This document shows positions 1 through 7,583 of a stretch of DNA of 13,323 nucleotides, piece by piece. The translations under genes were made by a program, and so were the position numbers. Origin of the DNA: RYN-417 sp043745485. GTDB lineage: Bacteria > Patescibacteriota > Saccharimonadia > Saccharimonadales > JACDBH01. Numbering within the stretch: position 1 is the first letter of the stretch; each line of letters starts with the position of its first letter. Where the stretch lies: NCBI GenBank assembly GCA_043745485.1, contig JAYTSU010000040.1:1-13323 (forward strand), read 5' to 3'. Below the pieces are notes generated by a model. The model ran no database searches. It was given only the letters and a program-made list of their open reading frames with translations, and had not been told where the DNA came from.

Positions 1-924
1 TTTGAGGACGTTGTAGTTTTCGTTACTATCCGGGAACAGCCCGGCATACACAAATGGCCGAACATCCTTATAGCCTGGAAGTGCTTGCGTAGCAGCCAAT
101 TTAGAAAGTGTTACTGTGTCACCAACTTTTGCCTCGCGGGTACTCTTGAGGTTTGTGACTACATAACCAATTTCACCGGCCTTGAGTACCGAGGACGGCG
201 AAAGATTTGGGTTGAGGCTGCCAACTTCCAGCGCCAAACCATTTGAATTAGCGGAAATCATATGAATATGATCACTTTTAGTAATCTTGCCATCAAAAAC
301 GCGGACGTATAGAATAACCCCTCGATAATCATCGTAATAACTGTCAAAAATGAGCGCCCGCGTTGGTGCATCGGCAGTGCCTTTAGGCGCCGGTACAAGC
401 TTAACGACAGATTCAAGTACCGTATCAACGCCCATGCCTGTTTTGGCACTAATGAGCAAGATATCTTCTTTTTTACAGCCAAGCAGGCTCATAACTTCAC
501 CACTCACTCGCTCCACGTCTGCTGCCGGCAGGTCTATTTTGTTGAGAACTGGGATAATCGTCAGATCAGCAGCCATTGCCAAGTAGACGTTTGCAAGCGT
601 CTGAGCTTGTATGCCCTGACTTGCGTCAACGACCAAGATTGCTCCTTCACAGGCCTCAAGACTACGAGAAACTTCATAGCTAAAGTCCACGTGTCCTGGT
701 GTGTCTATAAGATTTAACTCATATTCCTTATATCTCATTCTCACTGGAGCTAATTTGATAGTAATACCACGCTCGCGCTCCAGATCCATTCTATCGAGTA
801 GCTGCGCCTTCATATCCCGCTTAAGGATAGTACCAGTCAACTCAAGCAAACGGTCGGCAAGAGTGGATTTACCGTGGTCGATATGCGCAATAATACAGAA
901 GTTCCGAATGTGATCTTGATTCAT
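1..924 (-). CDS. lepA: Elongation factor 4 (LepA), N-terminal 308 codons, 3' end outside window
   Basis: Translational GTPase of the LepA/EF4 family, which acts on the ribosome and is linked to back-translocation or initiation efficiency. The reading frame is open from the ATG at 924 to the window edge. G1 is AHIDHGKST (residues 13-21), G2 RGITIK (52-57), G3 DTPGH (74-78), G4 NKID (128-131) and G5 SAK (159-161). Around residues 85-115 the sequence SRSLEACEGA followed by VVDASQGIQAQT is typical of LepA rather than EF-G or TypA. After about residue 185 the beta-barrel domain II begins (FDSYYDDYRGVILYVRVFDG). The family is usually near 600 residues, so about half is missing, cut only by the window edge. 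It lies 31 nt downstream of murJ on the same strand but has its own extended -10. No Shine-Dalgarno is seen before the ATG; the start probably sits at the 5' end of the mRNA. Confidence 0.96.
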   Translation of the reverse strand, partial: MNQDHIRNFCIIAHIDHGKSTLADRLLELTGTILKRDMKAQLLDRMDLERERGITIKLAPVRMRYKEYELNLIDTPGHVDFSYEVSRSLEACEGAILVVDASQGIQAQTLANVYLAMAADLTIIPVLNKIDLPAADVERVSGEVMSLLGCKKEDILLISAKTGMGVDTVLESVVKLVPAPKGTADAPTRALIFDSYYDDYRGVILYVRVFDGKITKSDHIHMISANSNGLALEVGSLNPNLSPSSVLKAGEIGYVVTNLKSTREAKVGDTVTLSKLAATQALPGYKDVRPFVYAGLFPDSNENYNVLK

Positions 925-932
925 TGCTATCT

Positions 933-941
933 ATTATAACA
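933..941 (-). promoter_or_regulatory. Extended -10 promoter of lepA
   Basis: On the minus strand TGTTATAAT (TGn plus a perfect TATAAT) occupies 941 to 933. Eight bases separate it from the lepA ATG at 924, so transcription starting 7-8 bases after the -10 would begin at or one base before the start codon. No convincing -35 is visible, which is usual for extended -10 promoters. It lies in the 31-nt gap after murJ. Confidence 0.65.
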
Positions 942-955
942 GATTATGACCCCTG

Positions 956-2557
956 TTACCACTCTACGCGTACTGGTCGGAGAATGAACTTCCCTATTCT
1001 TCGCATCTTAGCGATTACGGGAATAGCTTCTTCAAGACTAAACAAGGATGATAAACCGAGGTGTACGCTCATAGTAACAAATGTAATAAGGCCAAGCTTA
1101 AAACCGAGTGTAATAATACCTTTATCGACGAGGCGTAGTGGGAATATTTGAACCGTTAAATAGGTTGCCACAACGCTAAAGCCAGTAACTGACAATATTC
1201 GCCATAGTCCACCCCAAAAACGCATGTCAAACAGCTTATGATCTTTGATAAGCATCACTGTAAATAAAACGATTACTTCGGCTGCCGCAACAATAGTCTG
1301 TGCAAGGGCAAGCCCTGCGATGCCATAGCGTTCCGGCTTTGACAGCTGCCACGCCAGCACAATATTGAGCGCAATCGCAAAGATAGAAACTCCCAGCGGC
1401 GTCCAGGTGTCCTTTTGGGCATAAAAATAACGTGAAATAATAGCATAAATAATCCGGAAAAAAATAGCGCCACATAAAAATCCAAAAATGGCAGTAATTT
1501 CGCCTGAGCCTCTCGTAAAGATCATTCGAGCAAGATAGCCACGTCCAAAAAAGGAAATAATTACCATTGGGATAGTGATCCAAATCATTGCCCGTAAAAT
1601 CTTGAGGAAATCTTGACGAAACAGGTCAGGACGTCCTTGGCTCAGACGGGCCGTAAGGCGCGGAAAGGCTGCAGTGGCAATTGTGGTACCAATAAGCTGA
1701 ATTGGCACTGTGTGTAACGTATAAGCATTCTCGTAATAACTGATGCTTCCTGCACCTAAACGACTTCCAAAATTTGTCTCGACAATACTGTTGATTGAAT
1801 CAATGCCTTGGTCGATGGAACGCGGTGGCAACTGACGAAGTATTCGTTTAAAGTCGGGATTCTTGAAATTAATTCTATTATGAAAAGCGAAGTTTAAACC
1901 ACCTAAACCAAAGAGCACTATGAGTAGCTGCAATATTGCTCCAATGAAAGCACCGATACCAAGGCCAACGATGCCGATATTGTCGCGAAATACAAATATG
2001 CTGGCTATGATAGCAACGTTATAGAACAGCGGTGCAATAGCATAGAAGAAAAAGCGTCCAAAGGTCTGCTGTACCGCGGTCAAAATACCTGAGATAGTAA
2101 ATAAAAATGGGTTAAAGGCGATGAACCTCATGATTATCACGGCGTTGTGTCTCTGGTCAGGTGATAAGCCCGGTGCAACCAGGTGTACAAGCGGTACTGC
2201 AAATACCAAGATAATCACACCTACTAGTGCCATGACTATTGCCAACATATTAAGAAGACTCGTTGCAAGTTCCCATGCACCCTTGTTGTCATTATTTTCG
2301 AGGTGGTCTGCTAGAATCGGAATAAAAGCTACTCCGAGGGCTCCTGCCGCAATAGTGTAGAAAAAAAAGTCAGGAATTTTGAATGCAGCAAAAAAGGCAT
2401 CAGTACTTTGGCCACCAAATTGTGAAAAGTTAGCGTTGACTAATTTAACGCGCAAAAAACCAAGAACCTGACCTGTCAAAGCAGCAATGACCAACAGCGC
2501 CGCTGCATTACCCAGCGATATTTTCTTATTTGCCTTATCAAAAAAACGGTTTTTCAT
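956..2557 (-). CDS. murJ: MurJ-type lipid II flippase (MOP/MVF superfamily)
   Basis: Integral membrane protein of 533 residues, in the usual MurJ size range, with hydrophobic segments across the whole length consistent with about 14 helices. The family moves undecaprenyl-linked peptidoglycan precursor (lipid II) outward across the cytoplasmic membrane. Family signatures: VLGFLR (31-36), STDAFFAAFKIPDFF (51-65), GALGVAFIPILADH (72-85), AFNPFLFTISGILTAVQQTFGRF (from 147) and the region ATAAFPRLTA (294-303). By eye against E. coli MurJ, R24 and D39 have counterparts (R36, D53), but the positions of R18, R52 and R270 hold Q30, an aromatic near F65/F66 and about A278. It is therefore a divergent member; another lipid-linked substrate is possible. 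Start is the ATG at 2557; no Shine-Dalgarno is seen and a TATACT -10 lies 11 bases upstream. Stop is TAA. It is divergent from the cohesin/dockerin gene. Confidence 0.88.
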   Translation of the reverse strand: MKNRFFDKANKKISLGNAAALLVIAALTGQVLGFLRVKLVNANFSQFGGQSTDAFFAAFKIPDFFFYTIAAGALGVAFIPILADHLENNDNKGAWELATSLLNMLAIVMALVGVIILVFAVPLVHLVAPGLSPDQRHNAVIIMRFIAFNPFLFTISGILTAVQQTFGRFFFYAIAPLFYNVAIIASIFVFRDNIGIVGLGIGAFIGAILQLLIVLFGLGGLNFAFHNRINFKNPDFKRILRQLPPRSIDQGIDSINSIVETNFGSRLGAGSISYYENAYTLHTVPIQLIGTTIATAAFPRLTARLSQGRPDLFRQDFLKILRAMIWITIPMVIISFFGRGYLARMIFTRGSGEITAIFGFLCGAIFFRIIYAIISRYFYAQKDTWTPLGVSIFAIALNIVLAWQLSKPERYGIAGLALAQTIVAAAEVIVLFTVMLIKDHKLFDMRFWGGLWRILSVTGFSVVATYLTVQIFPLRLVDKGIITLGFKLGLITFVTMSVHLGLSSLFSLEEAIPVIAKMRRIGKFILRPVRVEW

Positions 2558-2568
2558 AGTACATAGCT

Positions 2569-2574
2569 AGTATA
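2569..2574 (-). promoter_or_regulatory. Possible -10 element of murJ
   Basis: TATACT on the minus strand, 11 bases before the murJ ATG, would give a leader of about 4-5 nt. There is no TGn extension and no clear -35, so this is weaker than the other promoters called here. It shares the 143-bp divergent intergenic region with the cohesin/dockerin promoter at 2636-2663. Confidence 0.4.
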
Positions 2575-2635
2575 GATTATTTATGCGTAGATTTAGCAGC
2601 TTTTGTATCCTTTTTGACAGTTTACTTATTCTTCT

Positions 2636-2663
2636 TTGACATAAGCATTTCAGTCTTTATAAT
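2636..2663 (+). promoter_or_regulatory. Consensus sigma-70-type promoter of the cohesin/dockerin gene
   Basis: A perfect -35 TTGACA (2636-2641), a 16-base spacer and a perfect -10 TATAAT (2658-2663). Transcription would start near 2670, leaving a leader of about 30 nt before the ATG at 2701. GGGAG at 2693-2697 is a close-spaced Shine-Dalgarno candidate. A consensus promoter this strong predicts high expression. Because it lies inside the in-frame extension back to a TTG at 2614, it argues that the protein starts at 2701. Confidence 0.8.
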
Positions 2664-2700
2664 TAACAGATATAAATTGACTCAAAGTTTTTGGGAGAAA

Positions 2701-4230
2701 ATGAAAAATACACCGCATGGATTACATAGATTTACTTCGAAAATCGCTTGGCTATTTTCCTGCGTCGCTTTATTACTTATATATACAGCCGCGAGCTTAA
2801 GTCCAATATCGCTTGCAGCCGCACCAGTTACTATGAAGATAGCAACACCTACAAGTACTGTTGCTAATGGTTCAACCATATCCCTAACTATTCAAGTCGA
2901 TGCAGGGACTAACCAAATCACTGCTGCGCAGGCCTGCTTAATGTATGACACATCCAAATTGACCCTTATAAATACTGATTCATCGTCGTCTACTTTGCCC
3001 TCAGTAACTCCTGGAAGTAGTACTGACTGTAGCGTTGGCCAGGCCCAGATAAGTAGATTTGCCTTTAGCCCGAACGCAAAGACGGTAAACCCTGCATCTG
3101 GCACATTTTCTTTAGCAGTAGTGACATTTCAAGCAAAACAGTCTGGAACTACGGCTACCATAAGTTTTGATACTGCAAAATCATATATAAAAGACACTGC
3201 GACAACCACTACAAACGGTAACTATAGTAACATCCTTGCTGGAACAAGTGGTGTCACACTGACGCTAAACTCTCTTACCGCAACATCGAATATTTCCAAG
3301 GAACAACCGTCTCTCACTGATAGAACTCATACGGTAACCAAGAGTAGCCCGGTCAGTACATTAGGACAAGTAGCTTCAGAAGACGCTAGACCATCAGCCC
3401 CCTTACAACCATTAGGAATTAAGCCAGCGATAAAACGCTCAACCACCCACACCAAAGTATATGTGCTTAGCGGATTAGCTATAGTGGTACTCATGTGCAC
3501 TGCTCTGCTTATCATATTCAGTGGCGTTCCTGGCTTGTCCGCTATTAATAGTCATATTGAAGACTCAAAATACATACAAACAGAGGTACGACACACTAAA
3601 AAACTCATACTACTATACGTCGGTGTTCTTGCAGCCATTGGCGTCTATACTCTTATAGTAACCAGTGCAACAACTACTGGCGTTGTAAAAAGATCCAGTA
3701 ACTCCCTGTCAAATACGACTAATAGTAAGACTTACAGTACTGGGCGTGCTACTTCAATAAATGACACCGACACTTTGGCTCCTTCGATAGTCATAACTGC
3801 GCCGTTTAATACTACGACTATCGGCAACAACTATACCGTGAGTGTCAACGCACGTGATGTTGAGGGTGTTAGGAAAGTTGAATTTAGCGTTGACGAAGGC
3901 AGGATCATAGCAACCAGTACGCAGGTTCCATACGACTTTGTACTTAATACCAAAAAGCTTAGCAATGCTGCTCACCGTATAACGGCAACAGCCTTTGATG
4001 GCGCTAACAACACTACAAGCGTAACCGTCAACGTTATCATCAACAATACACATACATCTGATAAGAATTGTAATTTTAATAGCGACACAGTCGTTGACAC
4101 CAGCGACCTGGCTATGCTGCTTGCGAACTTCAATAAGACAGTTTCAATCAATACTAAAGGTGACTGTTCCAATAATGGGAAAGTAGATGCCGACGATTTA
4201 TTTCTCTTACTTGGTCTGTTTAGTAAATAG
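2701..4230 (+). CDS. Surface protein with cohesin-like, Ig-like and dockerin-like domains and a central membrane hairpin
   Basis: A 509-residue exported protein. Residues 1-41 look like a signal peptide (basic start, hydrophobic 15-31, small residues at 37-41). Residues 42-192 resemble a cohesin domain: beta-rich, with ITAAQACLMYDTSKLTL (73-89). A Ser/Thr/Pro-rich linker follows. Two hydrophobic segments (about 254-275 and 302-322) flank a charged 23-residue loop. Residues 359-449 resemble a bacterial Ig-like domain (APSIVITAP, KVEFSVDEG, ITATAFDGANN). Residues 456-508 hold two dockerin-type calcium loops, N458-x-N460-x-D462 with D466 and D469, and D488 with N492, D496 and D499, each followed by a leucine-rich helix. 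Cys pairs (80/110, 457/489) could form disulfides. The 2701 ATG is preferred over the in-frame TTG at 2614 because a consensus promoter lies between them. Predicted topology puts cohesin and dockerin both outside. The role is not known; adhesion or scaffold assembly is inferred. Stop TAG; convergent with the next gene. Confidence 0.82.
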   Translation: MKNTPHGLHRFTSKIAWLFSCVALLLIYTAASLSPISLAAAPVTMKIATPTSTVANGSTISLTIQVDAGTNQITAAQACLMYDTSKLTLINTDSSSSTLPSVTPGSSTDCSVGQAQISRFAFSPNAKTVNPASGTFSLAVVTFQAKQSGTTATISFDTAKSYIKDTATTTTNGNYSNILAGTSGVTLTLNSLTATSNISKEQPSLTDRTHTVTKSSPVSTLGQVASEDARPSAPLQPLGIKPAIKRSTTHTKVYVLSGLAIVVLMCTALLIIFSGVPGLSAINSHIEDSKYIQTEVRHTKKLILLYVGVLAAIGVYTLIVTSATTTGVVKRSSNSLSNTTNSKTYSTGRATSINDTDTLAPSIVITAPFNTTTIGNNYTVSVNARDVEGVRKVEFSVDEGRIIATSTQVPYDFVLNTKKLSNAAHRITATAFDGANNTTSVTVNVIINNTHTSDKNCNFNSDTVVDTSDLAMLLANFNKTVSINTKGDCSNNGKVDADDLFLLLGLFSK

Positions 4231-4262
4231 TTTTTACTCGTTTAAAGCGACAAGAGGGCGTA

Positions 4263-4802
4263 TTACTTACTTTGTTGTCTAATCAAGTGCCAACGCTTAT
4301 AACCAAGGCCAAATAGGAAGATAGTTGCCAATATAGTCACAGTAAGTCCAGCCTTCGCCCATGCGGGAGCTATGGCATCTGAATGTTCATCATTAGCACT
4401 ATGCGTAACTTGTTGTGATGAGGTAAATGTCATTTCTTTATGCACTGCATCATTTGACACAATACTGAGTCTTAGAAAATAAAGTTCTCGCACGGGGAAA
4501 TTGAATAGTGCTGAGACAGTATGGTCGTGTATTTTGACAGGAATATCTTGCTTGAAACCACTTGTGCGACTGCTGATCATCAAGTTGACGGTTGAAGTAT
4601 TTAAGTCAATTTTTGACTCTACTTCAAAATAAATAGCAGTCGTTTTACCAGCTATTGGATCATCTTCTGGCGTTATATGATAAATTGCCCCGACAGTATT
4701 GGTGCTGTCTTTAACAAGAGTATGGGCCATCGCTGAATAAGGCATTAGTGCTATAGCTCCAAAAACAATGCTAGTGATAATTATTTTAAATCTAATGCTC
4801 AT
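4263..4802 (-). CDS. Secreted, C-terminally membrane-anchored CopC/YtkA-like protein
   Basis: A 179-residue protein with a clear signal peptide (residues 1-26, ending SAMA) whose cleavage would leave histidine 27 as the mature N-terminus. The ectodomain (27-145) looks beta-rich and Ig-like, with AIYHITPEDDPIAG (39-52), an HxH (H92, H94) and further His at 42, 121, 134 and 140. One membrane helix (about 149-168) is followed by a basic tail, so the ectodomain faces outward. CopC proteins bind Cu(II) through a mature N-terminal His, which suggests metal binding here, but the family assignment is by pattern only. The ATG at 4802 overlaps the stop of the upstream membrane gene by 11 nt, indicating translational coupling and joint function. 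Stop TAA, 32 nt from the convergent cohesin/dockerin gene. No terminator is obvious between them. Confidence 0.75.
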   Translation of the reverse strand: MSIRFKIIITSIVFGAIALMPYSAMAHTLVKDSTNTVGAIYHITPEDDPIAGKTTAIYFEVESKIDLNTSTVNLMISSRTSGFKQDIPVKIHDHTVSALFNFPVRELYFLRLSIVSNDAVHKEMTFTSSQQVTHSANDEHSDAIAPAWAKAGLTVTILATIFLFGLGYKRWHLIRQQSK

Positions 4803-5574
4803 GGATAAGCTCTTCAGACACTTCGTGATGAGACGCGTGCATTTTACTATAGCTAATTACGAATAACTTCATTGCAACAAGCCCAAATGATAGTATGAGC
4901 CATGTTAAAACGCCAATAATTATTGCCCTGGTCTTGCCACTGCCTTTTTCCCGAAATGCTAAGGCTAGACGCCATGATTCCAAGCCAAACAAGACCACGA
5001 GAGCCTGAAGTGCGGCAAATTGGATAAGTGCTGATGAAAGATGCGTGCCGATAATCCAGACATGTAGAATCGTTAATATACCAGCAATATAGCTTATTCG
5101 AGACAGTACCTTCCAATGCTTGAACCGGCTGATTTTTACTATTTTATCAATTGATAAGCTAGCCATAATCAATAAGACAATCAGTGCCATAAGCCCAAGT
5201 ATTAATGACCAGCGGAATTCCACTGGCAAGTGCATTACTCCCTTAAGACCACCAAGTTGTGCGTAGAAAGATATAATTGCATGGAGAAGCGCAAAAAAGG
5301 CCACCATAAAGCCAAGAGCTCTGCGTGTGAACAACACTGCAGGTAGCCACGTTTTTTTACCAACTACTTTCGCGGTTGCAGACATCAATAAAACAAAATA
5401 CCAATACAATATGGCAACAAGGCCATAGATTTGCTGTAAGCGGATGTTTCGAACCCGTTCGTTGATAATCAAAAACTCTAATAGGAAGAATATGAATACG
5501 CCAAGACATACAGACAAGGACGTTACATAAAAACGGCTATTATTAAATAATGACGATGGTTTTTTTATGTTCAC
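4792..5574 (-). CDS. Ferric-reductase/MsrQ-like haem-binding membrane protein with His-rich tail
   Basis: A 260-residue protein with about seven hydrophobic segments (near 15-36, 47-68, 82-105, 122-142, 158-180, 184-205, 216-240). FTRRALGFMVAFFALLHAI (82-100, H98) and WKVLSRISYIAGILTILHVW (154-173, H171), with H178 one helix turn further on, match the pattern of ferric-reductase-like domains, especially MsrQ, where such histidines bind haem b. No FAD or NAD(P) domain is fused, so electrons would have to come from a separate partner or the quinone pool. The last 15 residues hold five histidines (H246, H249, H250, H258, H260), a likely metal-binding tail. It is the first gene of a coupled pair with the CopC/YtkA-like protein. 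The start is a GTG at 5574 with no well-placed Shine-Dalgarno; TGGTACCAT 10 bases upstream is a weak extended -10. Stop TAG. Confidence 0.75.
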   Translation of the reverse strand: MNIKKPSSLFNNSRFYVTSLSVCLGVFIFFLLEFLIINERVRNIRLQQIYGLVAILYWYFVLLMSATAKVVGKKTWLPAVLFTRRALGFMVAFFALLHAIISFYAQLGGLKGVMHLPVEFRWSLILGLMALIVLLIMASLSIDKIVKISRFKHWKVLSRISYIAGILTILHVWIIGTHLSSALIQFAALQALVVLFGLESWRLALAFREKGSGKTRAIIIGVLTWLILSFGLVAMKLFVISYSKMHASHHEVSEELIHEH

Positions 5575-5584
5575 CCTGCTGACA

Positions 5585-5593
5585 ATGGTACCA
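5585..5593 (-). promoter_or_regulatory. Weak candidate extended -10 for the MsrQ-like/CopC-like pair
   Basis: TGGTACCAT on the minus strand (TGn, then 4 of 6 matches to TATAAT) ends 10 bases before the GTG at 5574, the same spacing as at cnnM. The match is poor, and read-through from ftsH is an equally good explanation for expression. Confidence 0.25.
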
Positions 5594-5622
5594 AACTATT
5601 AGCACATTAGTCCCCTATCTTC

Positions 5623-5638
5623 TTATCCCAAAGGATAA
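5623..5638 (-). other. Small inverted repeat just after the ftsH stop
   Basis: TTATCC and GGATAA (6 bp) around a 4-base centre, directly behind the TAG of ftsH. No T run follows in the direction of ftsH transcription, so it does not look like a complete intrinsic terminator. It may be an mRNA 3' end stabiliser or chance. Confidence 0.25.
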
Positions 5639-5639
5639 T

Positions 5640-7511
5640 CTAATACAGCGCAGCTACACGTGGCATATGTGAATCTTTAAGGATTGCAATCACTTCTTCT
5701 GCTTCGACAGTTTCTTTTTCTAGCAACACATCTTTGAGCGCATCAAGCTTCTTTAGGTTTGCTTTAATGACTTCACGAGCGCGCGTGGCGGCTTCTGATA
5801 TGAGACTCTCAACTTCGTCATCAATGACCTTGGCAGTTTCGTCAGAATAGGTGCGTTCTTGGACCATGCGCTCAATCATCATGCCTTCTTCAACGTGGAA
5901 AACTTGGTTGCGAAGCTTCTTACCCATACCTTGGTTCACGACCATCTCGCGGGCAAGTTCAGCCGCCTTCTGGAGGTCAGATCCTGCACCGGTAGTAACG
6001 CGCTCAGCGCCATATTTTACTTCTTCAGCAATACGACCGCCCAACATTCGCGCTAAGATATCCTTGTATTCAATGATGCTGTGATAACTCTTATCTTCCG
6101 GCGGTATAAACCATGTGACGCCACCTGTCCCACCACGAGGGATTATAGTTACTTTATGAACCATGTCGCTGTCTGGCAGCACATGCCCAACGATGGCATG
6201 GCCTGCTTCATGATAAGCAGTCATTTCTTTTTCTTTCTCTGACATAATTTTGCTCTTACGCTCCGGCCCAATAGCAACTTTTTCAAATGCGCCTGTTACA
6301 TCGGCCTGGCTGATTTCATGTCTATTTTCTCGTGCAGCTAAGATAGCGGCTTCATTTGCGATGTTTCCAAGGTCGGCACCGCTACTGCCTGCAGACTTTG
6401 CGGCCAATGCATCAAGGTCAACATTATTGGCAAGCGGCTTCTTAGCAAAGTGAATTTTTAAGATTGCTTCGCGGTCTTTTCTATCTGGCAGACCAATATT
6501 TACACGGCGGTCAAAGCGTCCCGGGCGGAGCAAAGCTGGATCCAAAACATCTGAGCGGTTTGTAGCAGCAAGCACAATAACATTTGTACCTTGTTCAAAG
6601 CCATCCATCTCAACCAGAATTTGGTTAAGCGTCTGCTCGCGCTCGTCATGACCACCACCCATGCCACTGCCACGACGACGACCAACAGCGTCAATTTCAT
6701 CAACGAAAATAATGCATGGCGAATTCTTTTTTGCCTTGGCAAACAAATCGCGCACGCGTGATGCACCAACACCAACAAACATTTCGACAAATTCAGAACC
6801 TGAAATACTAAAAAATGGCGTGTTTGCTTCGCCAGCTACTGCACGGGCGAGCATTGTTTTACCAGTACCAGGAGGGCCAATCAACAAAACTCCCTTTGGG
6901 ATTTTGGCACCGACAGACTCAAACTTCTTTGGGAATTTTAAAAACTCCACTACTTCCTGAAGATCTTGCTTGGCTTCATCGCTGCCCGCAATGTCTTTAA
7001 ACATTACCTTATCTTTTTCGTTTCCATAGAGACGAGCCTTACTTTTACCAAAGCTCATGGCTTGATTGCCCTGGCCTTGAGCACCCCTAATTACAAAGAA
7101 GAACAGTGCACCGAACAATATGATTGGCAACAGTATGGTTATTGCAGCATTAGCCCATAGGCTACCCGCCTCTGATGCTTTCTTATATTCCACGGTAACT
7201 TTGCTTTGGTCCAACCCGTCATCTTTTACTAAACTTTCATTTGGGTCCTTTTGGCTGCTGAGAGTAGCCTTAGTCTGACCTTTTTCAGTAATCTCTAGGT
7301 TGCTACCACTTACGACAATGCGCGAGTACTTGCCGGCGTTGGCACTCTGAACTACATCACTCAGTGCAACATTTTTTAATGTGCTGGGCTGGTTATAGCC
7401 TGCATAAATAACTGCGCCTATTAACACAAGTATCGCAATGAAGCCAAAATTCTTGAGGCCTTTTCGGCGATTATTATTTTTCCCAGTCGGTTTAAACGGT
7501 TTGTTGTCCAT
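5640..7511 (-). CDS. ftsH: ATP-dependent zinc metalloprotease FtsH
   Basis: Membrane-bound AAA+ protease that degrades misassembled membrane proteins and short-lived regulators as a hexamer. All expected parts are present in 623 residues, a normal length. TM1 spans about 22-39, followed by a small extracytoplasmic domain (40-115) and TM2 (121-142). Walker A is GPPGTGKT (212-219), the pore loop MFVGVGA (244-250), Walker B FVDEID (269-274), and the second region of homology ends in RPGRFDRR with the arginine fingers (329-336). The protease site is HEAGH (434-438), with D512 in GSDLQKA as the third zinc ligand. The ATG at 7511 is set by AAGGA at 7517-7521. Stop TAG. It follows tilS by 72 nt, a widespread bacterial neighbourhood, though the hpt gene often found between them is absent. 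Confidence 0.98.
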   Translation of the reverse strand: MDNKPFKPTGKNNNRRKGLKNFGFIAILVLIGAVIYAGYNQPSTLKNVALSDVVQSANAGKYSRIVVSGSNLEITEKGQTKATLSSQKDPNESLVKDDGLDQSKVTVEYKKASEAGSLWANAAITILLPIILFGALFFFVIRGAQGQGNQAMSFGKSKARLYGNEKDKVMFKDIAGSDEAKQDLQEVVEFLKFPKKFESVGAKIPKGVLLIGPPGTGKTMLARAVAGEANTPFFSISGSEFVEMFVGVGASRVRDLFAKAKKNSPCIIFVDEIDAVGRRRGSGMGGGHDEREQTLNQILVEMDGFEQGTNVIVLAATNRSDVLDPALLRPGRFDRRVNIGLPDRKDREAILKIHFAKKPLANNVDLDALAAKSAGSSGADLGNIANEAAILAARENRHEISQADVTGAFEKVAIGPERKSKIMSEKEKEMTAYHEAGHAIVGHVLPDSDMVHKVTIIPRGGTGGVTWFIPPEDKSYHSIIEYKDILARMLGGRIAEEVKYGAERVTTGAGSDLQKAAELAREMVVNQGMGKKLRNQVFHVEEGMMIERMVQERTYSDETAKVIDDEVESLISEAATRAREVIKANLKKLDALKDVLLEKETVEAEEVIAILKDSHMPRVAALY

Positions 7512-7536
7512 AATTTTCCTTGCCTAAGTACAATTC

Positions 7537-7542
7537 ATTATA
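7537..7542 (-). promoter_or_regulatory. -10 element of ftsH
   Basis: A perfect TATAAT on the minus strand in the tilS-ftsH gap. Transcription would start near 7530 and give a leader of about 19 nt containing the AAGGA at 7517-7521. No clear -35 and no TGn extension are seen. ftsH may therefore be expressed both from here and by read-through from tilS. Confidence 0.5.
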
Positions 7543-7583
7543 CAGATAGAATTGGCACTCGTATAGAAAACAAGCTAAAACCA

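Noticed and set aside
2614..2700. In-frame 29-codon extension of the cohesin/dockerin gene back to a TTG
   Set aside because: A perfect TTGACA-N16-TATAAT promoter lies inside it (2636-2663), and the signal peptide begins naturally at the ATG at 2701.
4231..4262. Possible bidirectional terminator between the convergent cohesin/dockerin and CopC-like genes
   Set aside because: T runs occur but I find no convincing stem in the 32-nt gap.
6500..6790. Minus-strand 96-codon frame inside ftsH
   Set aside because: It is an alternative frame of the conserved AAA+ core of ftsH; its composition follows from the overlapping codons.
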